Of a DNA stretch of 64,000 bases, positions 48,713 to 59,500 are shown piece after piece (positions within the stretch are counted from its first letter, which is position 1; every line of letters starts with the position of its first letter). Below the pieces are notes generated by a model that was not told the origin of the DNA, made no database searches, and worked only from the letters and a program-made list of their open reading frames with translations. Source of the stretch: Oxyruncus cristatus (lineage: Eukaryota > Chordata > Aves > Passeriformes > Cotingidae); NCBI GenBank assembly GCA_013399855.1, contig VXAY01005987.1:590208-654207 (forward strand), read 5' to 3'. Position numbers and translations under genes: made by a program.

Positions 48713-51700
48713 TACTCCCAAAGGAAAGAAACCAACTTGTTTACTGAGTAGATGTGTTGCCAGGAAATCTCATTGTTGTAGTGTTGAGTAAAAATCCTGA
48801 ACCCTGACTTATGTCTTACTCACCCTAAATCATGTATGAGTTGTGCAGACTTTCCTGATTAATGAAAGTGGTCAAATGTTTTACAACACTTGCTAGGGAG
48901 TCATCTTTCTGTGCATGACCATTCTGATTACTAAGATGTGATGGTTTTACACATGCCCTGTAATTCAAATCCTGATTCACAACAGGAAGTTTTCACTGCC
49001 AAACCTTTTGGAGCTTAACACAGCATCAACAAGGTACAAAGCCAGGTGTTAAAACTGTCAAAGGGAGATATTTTGAAATGGAAAATGCAAGAGAGAGCTC
49101 AACATCTATTTTCATTCCAATTTGTTTTCATATTTGCTGCAATTGGAAAGCTTTACCTGAAAAAAATATTTGGATCAACTGTTGAGAGATATATTGAAGG
49201 ATCAAATGCTGTCTGCTGAATTAAGATCAGAAGGGCAGAGCAGTAAAGGAGGGAAATAAATATAACTAAAAAGATAAGTCAGACCAAATGACATGCTGAA
49301 AGTAGATTAGGACAATACTAATATTATACTTGGTCAACTTCTCTTACACTTTATGCAGTTAGCATAGACATTTAGTGGCTGGCACCTTCTCAGAAGGTGC
49401 TATACAGAAATACTATGATCCAGACCTAATCACTTCAAAATTATGTGTCCCTTTGATTTGCTTATTTTCCAAGTTCTCTCAGCTTGGTTTACAGAGGACA
49501 TACACAAGAGCCATCAGAAACCTACACATCTTACACAGGGGAAATATTCCTTCACATTTACCAGACAAAACACTCTGCATTCTTTTTCTGAAGTTATGCT
49601 TCTTTTTAAAGAAGTTATGCTATCTTTCAGCCAACATCCTCTTGCAGTAAAAACAAAAAAGAAAGGTTTGTGACCTTAAAAACATCATGGGCAAGTGAAG
49701 ATTCGCACAAAATAGTCCACTAGTAGGTTTGAGAATAGATATATGCTCCTGAAGCTTAACCCCCAAACACCCTCTCTGGTCAAAAGGCTATTGCTGAGGC
49801 ATGGGCTTCCTCCAAAACCACATCCTGTGAATCAGGTCATAGTGAAACACAGTGCTGCTTTAAATGAACAACTCTTTGGGTGTCCTCTATGCAAGTGCAT
49901 GAAAAACTATGCAACTCAAAAAATAGTATAGTATGCTAGAGAAAAAGGGAAAGTGAACCTAGACTAGAATAAACACATGATTAAAAAAATTAGCAGTTCT
50001 CATTTGTAACTGATAGCCTTATTATTTACTAAATGCAAGAGTTTCTGCTACAAAGAAGCTAGACAGTATTTTCAAAGGCAGAAATTAGGACCAAAAAAGC
50101 CACGTCTCTTCAAAAGACTACCGCTTTTATTTCATAACTATTTAGATTTTTCGCATCATATTTAGTAAGTGAAAAGCCTATAAAAACATTACACGCAGGA
50201 CCTTTGATGAGCGTTGAAACAGCCCCCCTCCACAAGGGGCACAACATATTATAAATCTTTAATAAATTGTGTCAGAGTCTATGTTGATTGGACACATTGA
50301 AATCAAAAGAATGTGGCTCCTAAAATAAAATTCTACCTACAGCTCAGAGCTGGGCCCACACTGATGCTAGCCATTGACATTAAAATGAAGATAAAGTCCA
50401 AACTGTCCTTATGAAGCAAGCACAAAAAATAACTCATTGTTTGGATGTTTCATTCTTAACTAATCCCTTAGAAAAGACAAAGGATAGGCTTGTGGTTAAT
50501 GATGTGGAGATTATGACTCGAGATATATATGACTTGAAATTCCCAGTCCTACCACAAAATCCCAGCTTGAGCGTGGGAAAATAATCCATTTTCCCTTTAA
50601 TCTCTGCCCTACCTCTGCACTATGGGGATAATATTTTTCCTTTTTTCCCACACTCTGTATAATACAGACATATGTTCTGTAGGGCTGTGACTAACTTCTG
50701 TGCAGATGCACACTACCTGTCGTGATAAAGCATCAATCTAGTAAAAATTTCTAGGATCAAGGTCTCGTTGGAACACAGAAAAAAAATCCACAGAAAGGGC
50801 ATTATCATGTATTTTACTTGAGAGAAGAAATGTTTCTCAGTGGAACCAAACTCCCTAATCTTAGTGGTACCCCTCACTCTGCTGGGTGCATTGGAATGCT
50901 CCTATCTTCTAGGGAGCCCCTACAAAATACAACCGGATGAAACATTAACTGCAGTTCTTCTGAAGGGATTTTTAATGAAGGATTTTTAAGTTCATAGGTT
51001 TTCTAAGTTCCTTATTAGAGAACAAATAATTGAGTCCCTGAGAGTCACTCCACTGCCAGATCTCACAGGATCTTGAGGCAGGAGGACACTCCAATACTTA
51101 TATGCCAAGGGAATGAGTGTTTCCAAGCCAGCAACTAGTTGTCTGGTCTCCAAGAATTTCATATCTATGCTTTCGGGAAAGTTAACTGGAAGTGCAATAT
51201 TTCAGTGCAATGCCTCTGGAAAGACCCATACCACACAATAGCACTTTTTCTAAGAAAGAAACTCTGTCTCCAGAGAGAGTTCTTAGATCTCCACAGCACA
51301 GTGAACCACAGGACTGCAAACTCAGGTTCCCAGGGAAGCACAGTTTCATTATCACAGACCTGCACTCAGCTAAATCAAGGAATGAGAAAAGAGGATGAGA
51401 AGACCATCAAGACTGTCAGTTGAGTCCTATGCACCAGGAAGGACCAGTGCTAGTAATGCTGTGAATGGCAGATGTACACATTTGTTTCTCCAGTAATGGA
51501 GATACTACACCTTATGCAGGCAAAATGTTCCTCTGTTTAACTACTGTTACTGCTGGGAAGTTTTGCTAAAGCCTAACTAAAACCTCCTGGGGTATAATAC
51601 AAGCCCATTATTTTTATTTAAAGATGGAGACCACTTATCACCATTTATGGTTATGGAGAACAGATTACCATTATGAAGGGGTTGCAAGGGTGTTGCACCA

Positions 51701-52098
51701 AGAAAATGTGGCTGGGTTGCTTCAGCTCTGCTGGTGCATTCACAGTGCATCAACATTCAGACCACACTCCCATTTTTGAGGAAAAGATTTTATATTGAAA
51801 AGTTGTTTGGTCAAGAAATTGCCAAGCAGCTTTCCTAGGCACAAATGCAAAAAAAAAAAAAAGTGTGATTGTTTTCTGCTGATGTGTAATACCAGCTCAC
51901 AATGCACAAATTAATATGAAATATGTTGAGTTCTACATTCTTATTTTGCGAGAGAAAAATAATAAAAGGAGTAGAAAATTATGCAGAGGTCTTAAACTCA
52001 GATTGGTCAATATCCATAATCCCAATCACAAATTACAAACAGAAAGCATCTTTCAACCAACATTCAATAAATTTGTTCACAAATAAAAAAGCTTTGAG

Positions 52099-52138
52099 AC
52101 TTGATGCTGTGTTACTTTACTTGATGCTGTGTTACACT
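52099..52138 (+). repeat. Tandem duplication, 20-bp unit, two copies
   Basis: ACTTGATGCTGTGTTACTTT (52099-52118) is followed at once by ACTTGATGCTGTGTTACACT (52119-52138). The near-identity suggests a recent slippage or repair event. Confidence 0.85.
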
Positions 52139-53923
52139 TTTCAACTACAGAAAAATGTGCTTGATACAGATGATTAGACAATAAACATATAACAGTGAAG
52201 TTTACTCCAAGCTCATACAAATGAAGCTCTTAAATCAGTTATAATATAGCGTAGACAGATGGTGCTGGATACATCAAGCACATTAAAGATACAGTTATCT
52301 GTTTGATAAAGAAAAAATTCAAAGCACAAAGCAAGAAGCTGAAATTGCTGACAATCTGAACCCCTGCCAGCTGTTCTGGCTTCACTGGGGCTGTGTGAAT
52401 TTTAGACACACATAGTCCCAGGTGTCCACAGCGCTGACTGAAATTTCTGGCAGCTAGTTCAGGGCTTTTGAAACAATGCTGGCTTCCCATCACTAGTGGT
52501 CACTATGGGAAGAAGATAGGTGGTTTCTGGCTGCTTCTGCTGCCCTTTTTGTTGCCTTGGCTGTGGTGCTGTAAATGAAACACTCGGCACAATGAGCAGC
52601 CTCCTTTCTTGCCAACCCACATGGCACGCATCTCCAATGCATTAGTGCTGAGAAATGGAAGGGTATGGGGAAATAAATTCCTTTATTTATGTTCCCTAGA
52701 TTCAGTCTGTCAAGAAACTCAGTGGAGCTTAGCTCTGAGAGACCAGACAAAAAGGTATCCAGGAAATTGAAAGGTCAAAGAGATGTGGGATTGCAACAGA
52801 TGCCTTGCTTTGGAGAGATTTGGGGAATGGTGGAAAAGGGTCACACAGAACCTCAGTAAATGGTGTGGAAGGGTTAGCTGAGGAAAGATAGAGATATGGA
52901 AGTCATTTTCAGAACACATCTGGTTTTCCAATGTGCACAGTACTCCCATTGATGTGAGCATGAGCTCCACCTACGTATGAAAGGCAAAAATATTTGTCTT
53001 GAGATCTGTTTGTATAAAAGCCTAGCCAGTCTCCAAGTCTGGTGTCTGGCAACAGGCAGGAGTTACCACATCACTGACACACTGCTTACAATTGATGAGG
53101 GAAAAATGGGAGGTTTCCATACTCTTTTTAATGTCCTACTGCAAAAGGGATGGCTGAATGACACTCAGAGTCCTCACACTAAGACTGGGATGCAACAGTA
53201 TGATACTAAACAGAATGGATGTCAAGAATCACTTTAACAGCACCAGTATGTGCTTTTGCGTAATCAGATCAAAGTATTTAGCTTTGTTTTGTGACATTCA
53301 TTTTAGGCTACTTTAATAATGTTCACTTGATACAACCAAGTGCTTTTGACTCTGTTCTCTGTAGGACATGGTCCCCAGGTAGCACATATCTATCCTTGTC
53401 TGTTCTGCTGGTTTACAGATCGCTTCCCCAGATTAACTGCTCAGATTTCTGTGCTCTAAAGAAGAAGTTGGTTGTGCCTCTTTCCTCAGGTGGACACATA
53501 GTATTCTTTGTCATTTCTTCCAAAACGTCTTGCAGCAGATCCGTTTCCCAAGCTCCTCTAAGATCTTCCTGTAGCAAAACCACATTGTTTAATGATGAAC
53601 TTGGTGGGGCCGGACCCCTCTATATAAGCCCCAAAACTGAAGTATCCAGAGAAGTTTTACATTTACACATACGTTACATATGTGCACTGGGTCAGCTGGA
53701 GACGCTGACAAGCACTTTCTGATAATCAACGGCGATATGAAAAATGCTGCAGGCATGACAGGAAGACCTGATTAGGGGATACAAAAAAATGTAAGTCATA
53801 TTCAGAAGCTGATAAAGATTTCTACCAACACGAAGGAAGAAACCGATAGACAGCTGTAGACAGCATAAATGAAGAGAAACTGGGGAGGGGGGGGAACAAA
53901 ATAAAACAAACAAAAAAACCAAA

Positions 53924-53981
53924 NNNNNNNNNNNNNNNNNNNNNNNNNNNNNNNNNNNNNNNNNNNNNNNNNNNNNNNNNN
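53924..53981. other. Assembly gap (58 N)
   Basis: A run of N preceded by a G-rich stretch (53882-53894) and an A/C-rich simple repeat (53895-53923). The missing piece is probably more low-complexity sequence. Confidence 0.98.
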
Positions 53982-54401
53982 AGAAAAACGGAAAGCAAAT
54001 TATATGACAGTAAAGCAATGAATTAACTCATGAAAGAAGGCTAAAATCTTATCATCCAATTCATATAAACAAAACACTACAATTAATTTATCAGATTTAT
54101 CTCAGAGAAAATTCAGTTTGAAAGCATAAATGATGGCGCAATTCTCTTGAAAGAAGAAAGTTTGATGATGGGGGAAAACCCTGGGAACATAAGGCAGAGG
54201 ACTACCCCCAGGAAGCCAGATCAGAAGACCAGTTTGCCTAGCAGGTGTTGTGACCCCCAGTAGCTGCTCAGCTTTGTGCTGGAGAGGATTCCTGGCAATG
54301 CACTTGTGCCTACACCATCAAATGTGTGAGGGTACCTGAAGTCAATCACACTTTCAGGTGACCTGGAGTAAAACACTATTGCCATTGGCATTTTTGTACG
54401 G

Positions 54402-54722
54402 GTCACAGATTCACAGAATGGCTGAAGGTTCAGAGGCACCTCTGAAGATCCTGTAGTCCAACCCCCCTACTAAAACGGGTTTACCTAAAGCAGGTTGCAC
54501 AGGATTGCATCCAGGCGGGTTTTGAATATCTCCAGAGAAGAAGACTCCACAACTTCTCTGGACAGCCTGTTCCAGTCCTCTGTCACGCTCAAACTAAATA
54601 AGTTTTTCCCCAAATTCAGTGGAAATCCCTGTGCTTCAGTTTGTGCCTATTGACCCATGTCCTGTTCCCGGGCACTACTGAAAAGAGTCTGGCCCTAGCC
54701 TCTTGACACCCACCCTTAAGAT
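54402..54722 (-). mobile_element. CR1 LINE 3'-end fragment (CR1-F-like)
   Basis: Blocks in order: GTCACAGATTCACAGAATGG, GATCCTGTAGTCCAACCCCC, AAGCAGGTTGCACAGGATTG, CATCCAGGCGGGTTTTGAAT, AGAAGACTCCACAACTTCTC, AAGAGTCTGGCCCTAGCC and TGACACCCACCCTTAAG. These match the reverse-complemented 3' region of a CR1 subfamily shared widely by birds. No coding remnant is left. Confidence 0.9.
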
Positions 54723-57700
54723 AATACATATAGTGTAGAGTTATCTTTTAGGGACCAAAATAAGTTGGTTTTGCAAATAGATTCTTTCTTCATTCCTATA
54801 GTTCCATTGTTTCATTTACCTTTCTACAATACCAATAGATTTTTTTTTTCATTTTGTTACTGTTTAATAGCACATTCTACAACTAGAATGGTATCCCAAA
54901 GCAGCCTAGATCTGATGGCTGTTTAGCAAGCAGTATAAAAGTGATAGTACAGAGGTGCAAATAAATACTTTACCTACATTTAGAAAAATATTAGAAAATA
55001 TAGTGGTGTTTTCAGATATGGTTTTGCATAAAAACACTCTATGGTCCAACCAAACAGCAAAACTCATCTGCTTCAAAGAGAGCCAGCACTTCACCTCATG
55101 AATCCAGCAGCTGGATTCTGTTCCTGTGTACATATATAGGAATAAACTTTTGTCTATATGATATATTCAGGGAAAAAGAATGTGAGCTGAATACTTGCAT
55201 TCAAATATTTTGCATGACTATTCACATCATAAAGTGTTTATGCAGTCAGCTTAAACATTAGTGGGTTTACCAAGAAAGCAGATAGACCTGTTGTATGTGA
55301 CCCAGGTACAAAAATACAGATTATGAAAATTTTGAACAAAAGTGCATTTGAATGAACTACAAACAGAATAATTTAAAACATTAGCAACTTATTATTTGCT
55401 TTCCTAGGCTTAACTAAGTTCTATCCAATTCAGAAAAAAGTTAATCACTTCAAACATTTTCTACCACAGCTATTATTACAATAATAACATCACTCTTATT
55501 AAACTTCAAACTTCATCATGCCCACAAAAAAGGAAACAACAAAGACTACATGTGCAAGTGCAACAAAATCATGTAAGATGGGAGAGAGAGCTAGGGAAAA
55601 GAGAACTGATGTTTGCAGCTGTATTCCTAACTAATCTTGGCAAGGGCACTTGTGTGAGAAAGCCAAAATAAGTGTCAAAAGTCTCAAACAATCAGGTGTG
55701 GTGAGAGTGAAGGTCATAGGGGAAACAGCTGGGTGGCAGTGACCTACTGTATTGACATGCATAACCCAAATTTATCTTGGAATCCTTAGCACTTATAGAT
55801 AGCAACAGGATATGTCACAGTGACTGTATGTGTCAATCTAAGTGCCTTTCAGACAGGATGAGGAAATTTGTGATCCACAGTGCAGCATATGTAAAACACC
55901 AAAGCAAGCACTTCTAAAGGCTGTTATTCATCAGTCAAGGGCAAATGTTTACCAGATGATGAATTAATTGTCTTTTGCAGACAGCCATAATTTTTTCCTC
56001 AAAAATCAGTCCTGCCTTATATCCAATGGTATATATAGCATAAGCACACAAGAAATATGCCAGATAGTCAGATTTTACTCTCAGTTGGAAACTAAGACTA
56101 GGCATCCATTACATTCTGGTTGAAAAACCTCTTATCTGATCATTGTTATAATGAAACATTCCAAATGTACAGCATTGTATACAACAGAGCCACATAAAAA
56201 TATCACATTTGATAAATGAATTTGCTAACCAAACGTCTATTGGAATCAGCACTCACAAATGGTCAAGCTTTGGGACAACGCAATCTGTAATACAGAACTT
56301 GCATCTGCTCAGCAAACCTGAAGAGATATTAACTCTAACAACTCCATCAAATTTGTGCTTAAGAACTACTGTTAAGATAACCTGGACATACCTCCAAGGC
56401 TTCCAAGGGAGCACGAATCTCTTTCATTGATGAAGGAAGACAGCATTTGATACTTTTAGGCTGATCCTTTGAAGTTTACTAGTAAAAAAAGCCTTACAAC
56501 GATTTCTTCATCATTAACCACCCACTTTACAGCCCAAACCACTTTTGCAAAAAGATTTCATGAAACTTGCCTAAAAGTTTCACACTTTCAAAATATGTGC
56601 CTGGAAGAAAATTGAGTAAAGGGCTGCCACTAAGCTTTACTAGGAATGTTGGACTTGTAAGGGGGTAATACAGAAAGGCTTCAGAAATTAGTAACTTCTT
56701 GAATGTTCAGCACTTCTGTAAATCCAGGTCAGATTTTCAGGAATCTGAAAGGCAGATTTTCAGACCTTCATGTGTACAACCTGGTCTTGCTCTTTGCTGA
56801 TCACCTTTCAAAACTGGTCAGAAGCCCCCACTGAGAACACATAGAGTAGGCTGTTTTTCGGAAGTTGGTCTGTTTTGTGTTGCTTTCTTTAAAAAACAGT
56901 CTCTTAACATAACAAGTATTGTCAAACCCATGAAACAGCAAATTGGGATCACAATTTGTGTCCATCTAGCCTGTTACTTTACTCACTGGAACTTCAGCAA
57001 GGTTCAGGACCAAATGTCTTGGAAGGATATGACTCTCATTTGGTCTCATGCTAGTCATTAATAGTTCTCAAGTGCTTTAAATACTGTAGGCAAGATGTTT
57101 TATATCTTTCTCCACACTTTTTAAAGTAAACAAAATACATTTCTTAATAGGTAATGCAACCTTTTCCTTTTTTTCTGAAAATAGTATTTGCAAATCTAAT
57201 TTACTTTTCGTGCAATATGCATTAAAGAACACTATTAAATAAGAAATATAAAAAATATTTTCTACTAAAAATAAGCAAGCAAACAGGAATAACATTGTGT
57301 TGAAAACTTATATTATTATCTTCATGTCCCATTCATGTCATAGAAAAGGGCTGTTCATCACTTGTAGTAATCAAGAGATGAACAGTTTCCTCCTTTTTTT
57401 ATATTTCTGTACAGCACGTCTCACACCACCAATGCATCATCTTTGGAAGACAGGGAGAGGTGACACAGAAAACTCCAAGGGAAAAGTTAAGTGACATGAC
57501 CAAAATCTCATGTGGAAATATGTGGCAAAGTTTAAAAAGGAAACCAAATATTCAGAATCCCTATGCTTTAACCACAAAACCAACTTTCTTCGCTAATAGT
57601 GAATTAAGCCAATAACTAAAAACAAAGAAAACCCAAGAATATATATTATGTGCATCTTGCCACTTTAACAACTCTAATGACACTCAACTGCTCTCAAACT

Positions 57701-58681
57701 AAGTAAGATACAATTACAAATATATGTTTAATCCCAGTGTGGTAATCAGTTCCACAAACCAAGACTACTAGAAAAGCAAGGGGAAGTAACCTCACTTAAC
57801 ACTGCTTGCTGAAGCTGTGTAAACCACACATGCAGCCATAATGTACTGACTGAAAGATCTACAGAAATATATGCTGCTGACAAGAAGGGACTCAATATTC
57901 ACATTCAAAGCCTGAAAAACGCTTTCAACTACAGCAGACAGACTAGTTGAAAATCAAGCAGAATATTTTTAATAGATAATACCTCAAATAATAACTCAAA
58001 AAGAACCCGCTTACAAAAGGAAAAACCCTAAGCAGCCTAAAAAACATTGTGGCTTCCTACTTCAGATATAATTTTTTTAAAAAATCACAATGAATTGGGG
58101 CTTGATAGGGGCTAGGAAGACGCTATTTTGCAAAAGAGAAAAGCATAAGTACTTTTTACTGTGAAGCTGTTTTTCTGGTTCAGCAGGTCTGCAGCAAGAC
58201 TAGCCAAAACATTTGAAAAGTAAAAAGAAAATCAATTACTTGTTTTTATTTTAAAACAGCCTCCCTGTGGGAATAGGTGTGGGAGTGAGATCTCTTTTTA
58301 AATTTCATAATACCATACAAAGCTGCCAAGTTGGGTTTTTTTTGGTTTTGTTTTTGTTTGTTTTTTTTTTACTGTCATGTCATTTCTCTGCTTACTGGAT
58401 TGATTTTTCTGTACTTATGATTCTACTGATCTTTATCAAAATTAATCTGTGAAGTGATTAACACTAACACTTAAAAGCAGAGTATTTATTCAAACAGCAA
58501 CACTGAGCAAAACAAATTTCCAAGGCTGCTGTGAGTTCAGTGATGACAGCAAAAGTCTTTTCATTTATTTCATTATTCATTTACCCTCAAGTTGTGCATG
58601 CAGTAGGTTGCAATCATTTTTTGTCAAATCAAAACAACATTTTCTGAGAATTAAGATCCACAGGTAAAGTTTACAACTAAC
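54723..58681. other. Unique sequence next to the NAV3 donor, no gene seen
   Basis: The first 4 kb of NAV3 intron 1 in the sense of transcription. It contains a T-rich run at about 58327-58370 and no identifiable exon or transposon. Confidence 0.55.
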
Positions 58682-58684
58682 CTT
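58676..58684 (-). other. 5' splice donor of NAV3 exon 1
   Basis: On the minus strand the exon finishes AAG at 58684-58682 and the intron opens GTTAGT from 58681. This matches the vertebrate MAG|GTRAGT consensus at all but one intron position. The reading frame continues past it for about 34 codons of unrelated sequence, which is expected intron read-through and not NAV3 protein. Confidence 0.85.
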
Positions 58685-58924
58685 GCTATCTTCGATCTCC
58701 TGGGTTTTTCCTTGAAGAGCTTTTCTTTCTCCAAAATCACAGGTTGACTTTAATGTAAGCTGACAAGAAAGCATCGAGCTCTCTGCCCCAGTGAGCTCCA
58801 AAGACTTTGGTGAGTACTTCTGTGAGCTGGTGGGGCCAAGGCTGGGTATCGGGAGGGCAGTGTGAACAGGCTTTGACCCCACAGCTGGCTGTCTTAGCTT
58901 GGAGGCAACCCCAAGTACGGGCAT
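58682..58924 (-). CDS. NAV3: NAV3 first coding exon (neuron navigator 3, N-terminus, partial gene)
   Basis: The minus-strand frame from the ATG at 58924 encodes 81 residues beginning MPVLGVASKLRQPAVGSKPV and ending ...EIEDSK. I recognise this as the N-terminus of vertebrate NAV3. The paralogue NAV2 starts differently (MPAILVASK), so NAV3 is preferred. NAV3 is a large cytoskeletal protein (about 2,400 residues in mammals) that tracks microtubule plus ends and acts in neurite and cell migration. Its order is an N-terminal calponin-homology domain, Ser-rich and coiled-coil regions, then a C-terminal AAA ATPase. None of those domains lies in this exon, which holds only the low-complexity head. 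The exon ends in AAG followed by GTTAGT, a strong donor, after a complete codon (phase 0). The start has G at -3 (GCCATGC). The frame stays open upstream to a stop at 59035-59033 with no other ATG, so 58924 is the start. The remaining exons lie off the left edge. Confidence 0.93.
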
Positions 58925-59015
58925 GGCTTCTATAAAATATCTTCTTTCTGCCAAAGAAAATGCTTCTGACCTCAGTCTGGTAGACTCCAGCTTCAGCAAT
59001 TGCAGAACAAATACT

Positions 59016-59036
59016 TTAAACAAAAGTAGCAGTCAT
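59016..59036 (-). promoter_or_regulatory. Upstream ORF 2 in the NAV3 leader (6 codons)
   Basis: A second ATG at 59036-59034, with A at -3, is followed by five sense codons and a TAA at 59018-59016. It stops about 90 nt before the main ATG. No further ATG occurs between it and the NAV3 start. Its relevance depends on the unmapped transcription start and on the leader being unspliced. Confidence 0.35.
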
Positions 59037-59050
59037 CCTTTCAAAAAGTC

Positions 59051-59101
59051 TTAAAACAATAATATAACGAGTTTCACAAGGAAGCAAAACTTTTCCTTCA
59101 T
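59051..59101 (-). promoter_or_regulatory. Upstream ORF 1 in the NAV3 leader (16 codons)
   Basis: The first ATG on the coding strand in the likely leader is at 59101-59099 and closes with TAA at 59053-59051, giving a 16-residue product. G at -3 and A at +4 give a moderate start context. It ends about 126 nt before the NAV3 ATG, so reinitiation is possible. It matters only if transcription starts above 59101. Confidence 0.35.
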
Positions 59102-59143
59102 CTCTCCCCTCCTCCCTCACAGCCACTCACACACGCTGCTCAG

Positions 59144-59157
59144 TGAGTCAGTGACTC
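59144..59157. promoter_or_regulatory. AP-1-like site in a perfect 13-bp palindrome
   Basis: TGAGTCA at 59144-59150 is the consensus AP-1/TRE heptamer. It overlaps a perfect inverted repeat, GAGTCA-G-TGACTC, at 59145-59157, so a half site is presented on both strands. It lies about 220 bp upstream of the NAV3 start codon. The motif match is direct; its use as a regulatory site is inference. Confidence 0.3.
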
Positions 59158-59460
59158 TGTAAGACTAAACGCTTCTTTGGGGCGTGAACTTTTCTTGAAG
59201 GTAACTGCCACAGTGCTGCCTGTCTGGGATTAAAGAACTCATAAATTTGCCTTCTCTTCTTCCTACAGCATTCCAGATCTGTGCATTAGGTGAATGAAGG
59301 ATGGGAGAAAAGGAGGGAGAGAAGAGAGGAAACCTCCCTGTACTCCCAACTGTCAAAACAGCTTGAGACCACAACACTGGAAGCAGAGACCTCTTCCTGA
59401 CTACATAAATAACCAGCCCACATCCTTAAAAAAAACAACCCCCTTTTTTTTTCCGATTTG

Positions 59461-59482
59461 AAAAAAAAAAAAAAAAAAAAAA
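59461..59482. repeat. A22 homopolymer (with T9 just before it)
   Basis: A run of 22 A lies upstream of NAV3, preceded by a T9 run at 59444-59452 and a short linker. On the NAV3 coding strand this is a T22 tract about 540 bp above the ATG. It could be a nucleosome-excluding poly(dA:dT) tract. Its length is likely to be unreliable in the assembly. Confidence 0.85.
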
Positions 59483-59500
59483 GAACCTGAGCAGTGGCCA

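Larger units (their letters stand above)
44494..54401. other. Unique intron sequence with simple repeats and one gap, no gene seen
   Basis: A somewhat more GC-rich patch at 45400-45640 and a TATATAAG in a GC-rich context at 53621 stand out, but neither belongs to a family I recognise. Open frames at 47401-47811 and 53291-53722 (plus) lack domain signatures, splice-consistent edges or a recognisable product. Confidence 0.5.
1..58681 (-). other. NAV3: NAV3 intron 1 (partial, at least 58 kb)
   Basis: Because the exon 1 donor is at 58681 on the minus strand, all lower coordinates should be intron until the next acceptor. I looked for the conserved second coding exon, the start of the calponin-homology domain, and did not see it. 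A very long first intron is usual for this gene. The interval holds CR1 fragments, two solo LTRs, microsatellites and two assembly gaps in otherwise unique AT-rich DNA. A nested gene or a small exon of an unknown transcript cannot be excluded by eye. Confidence 0.75.
58925..59500 (-). promoter_or_regulatory. NAV3 5' leader and probable proximal promoter region
   Basis: This is the stretch directly upstream of the NAV3 start codon on the coding strand. It contains two short upstream ORFs, a purine-rich run (complement of the pyrimidine tract at about 59090-59118) and an AP-1-like palindrome at 59145-59157. It has a few more CpGs than its surroundings (59135-59190, 59512-59535) but nothing that looks like a CpG island, and no clear TATA box. 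The transcription start cannot be placed from sequence. An acceptor-like site (TTTTCTTTGGCAG) ending at 58948 would allow an upstream non-coding exon to splice in just before the ATG, so a contiguous leader is not proven. Confidence 0.45.

Noticed and set aside
53291..53722. 143-codon open frame, plus strand
   Set aside because: Second-longest frame in the window, but it shows no family signature; a frame of this length is expected by chance in 64 kb.
58577..58681. Extension of the NAV3 frame beyond the donor
   Set aside because: The residues after EDSK do not match NAV3, and a strong GTTAGT donor lies at that point, so this is intron read-through.
58925..59023. In-frame N-terminal extension upstream of the NAV3 ATG
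   Set aside because: It has no ATG, so the 33 extra codons would need a non-AUG start; the recognised NAV3 N-terminus begins at 58924.
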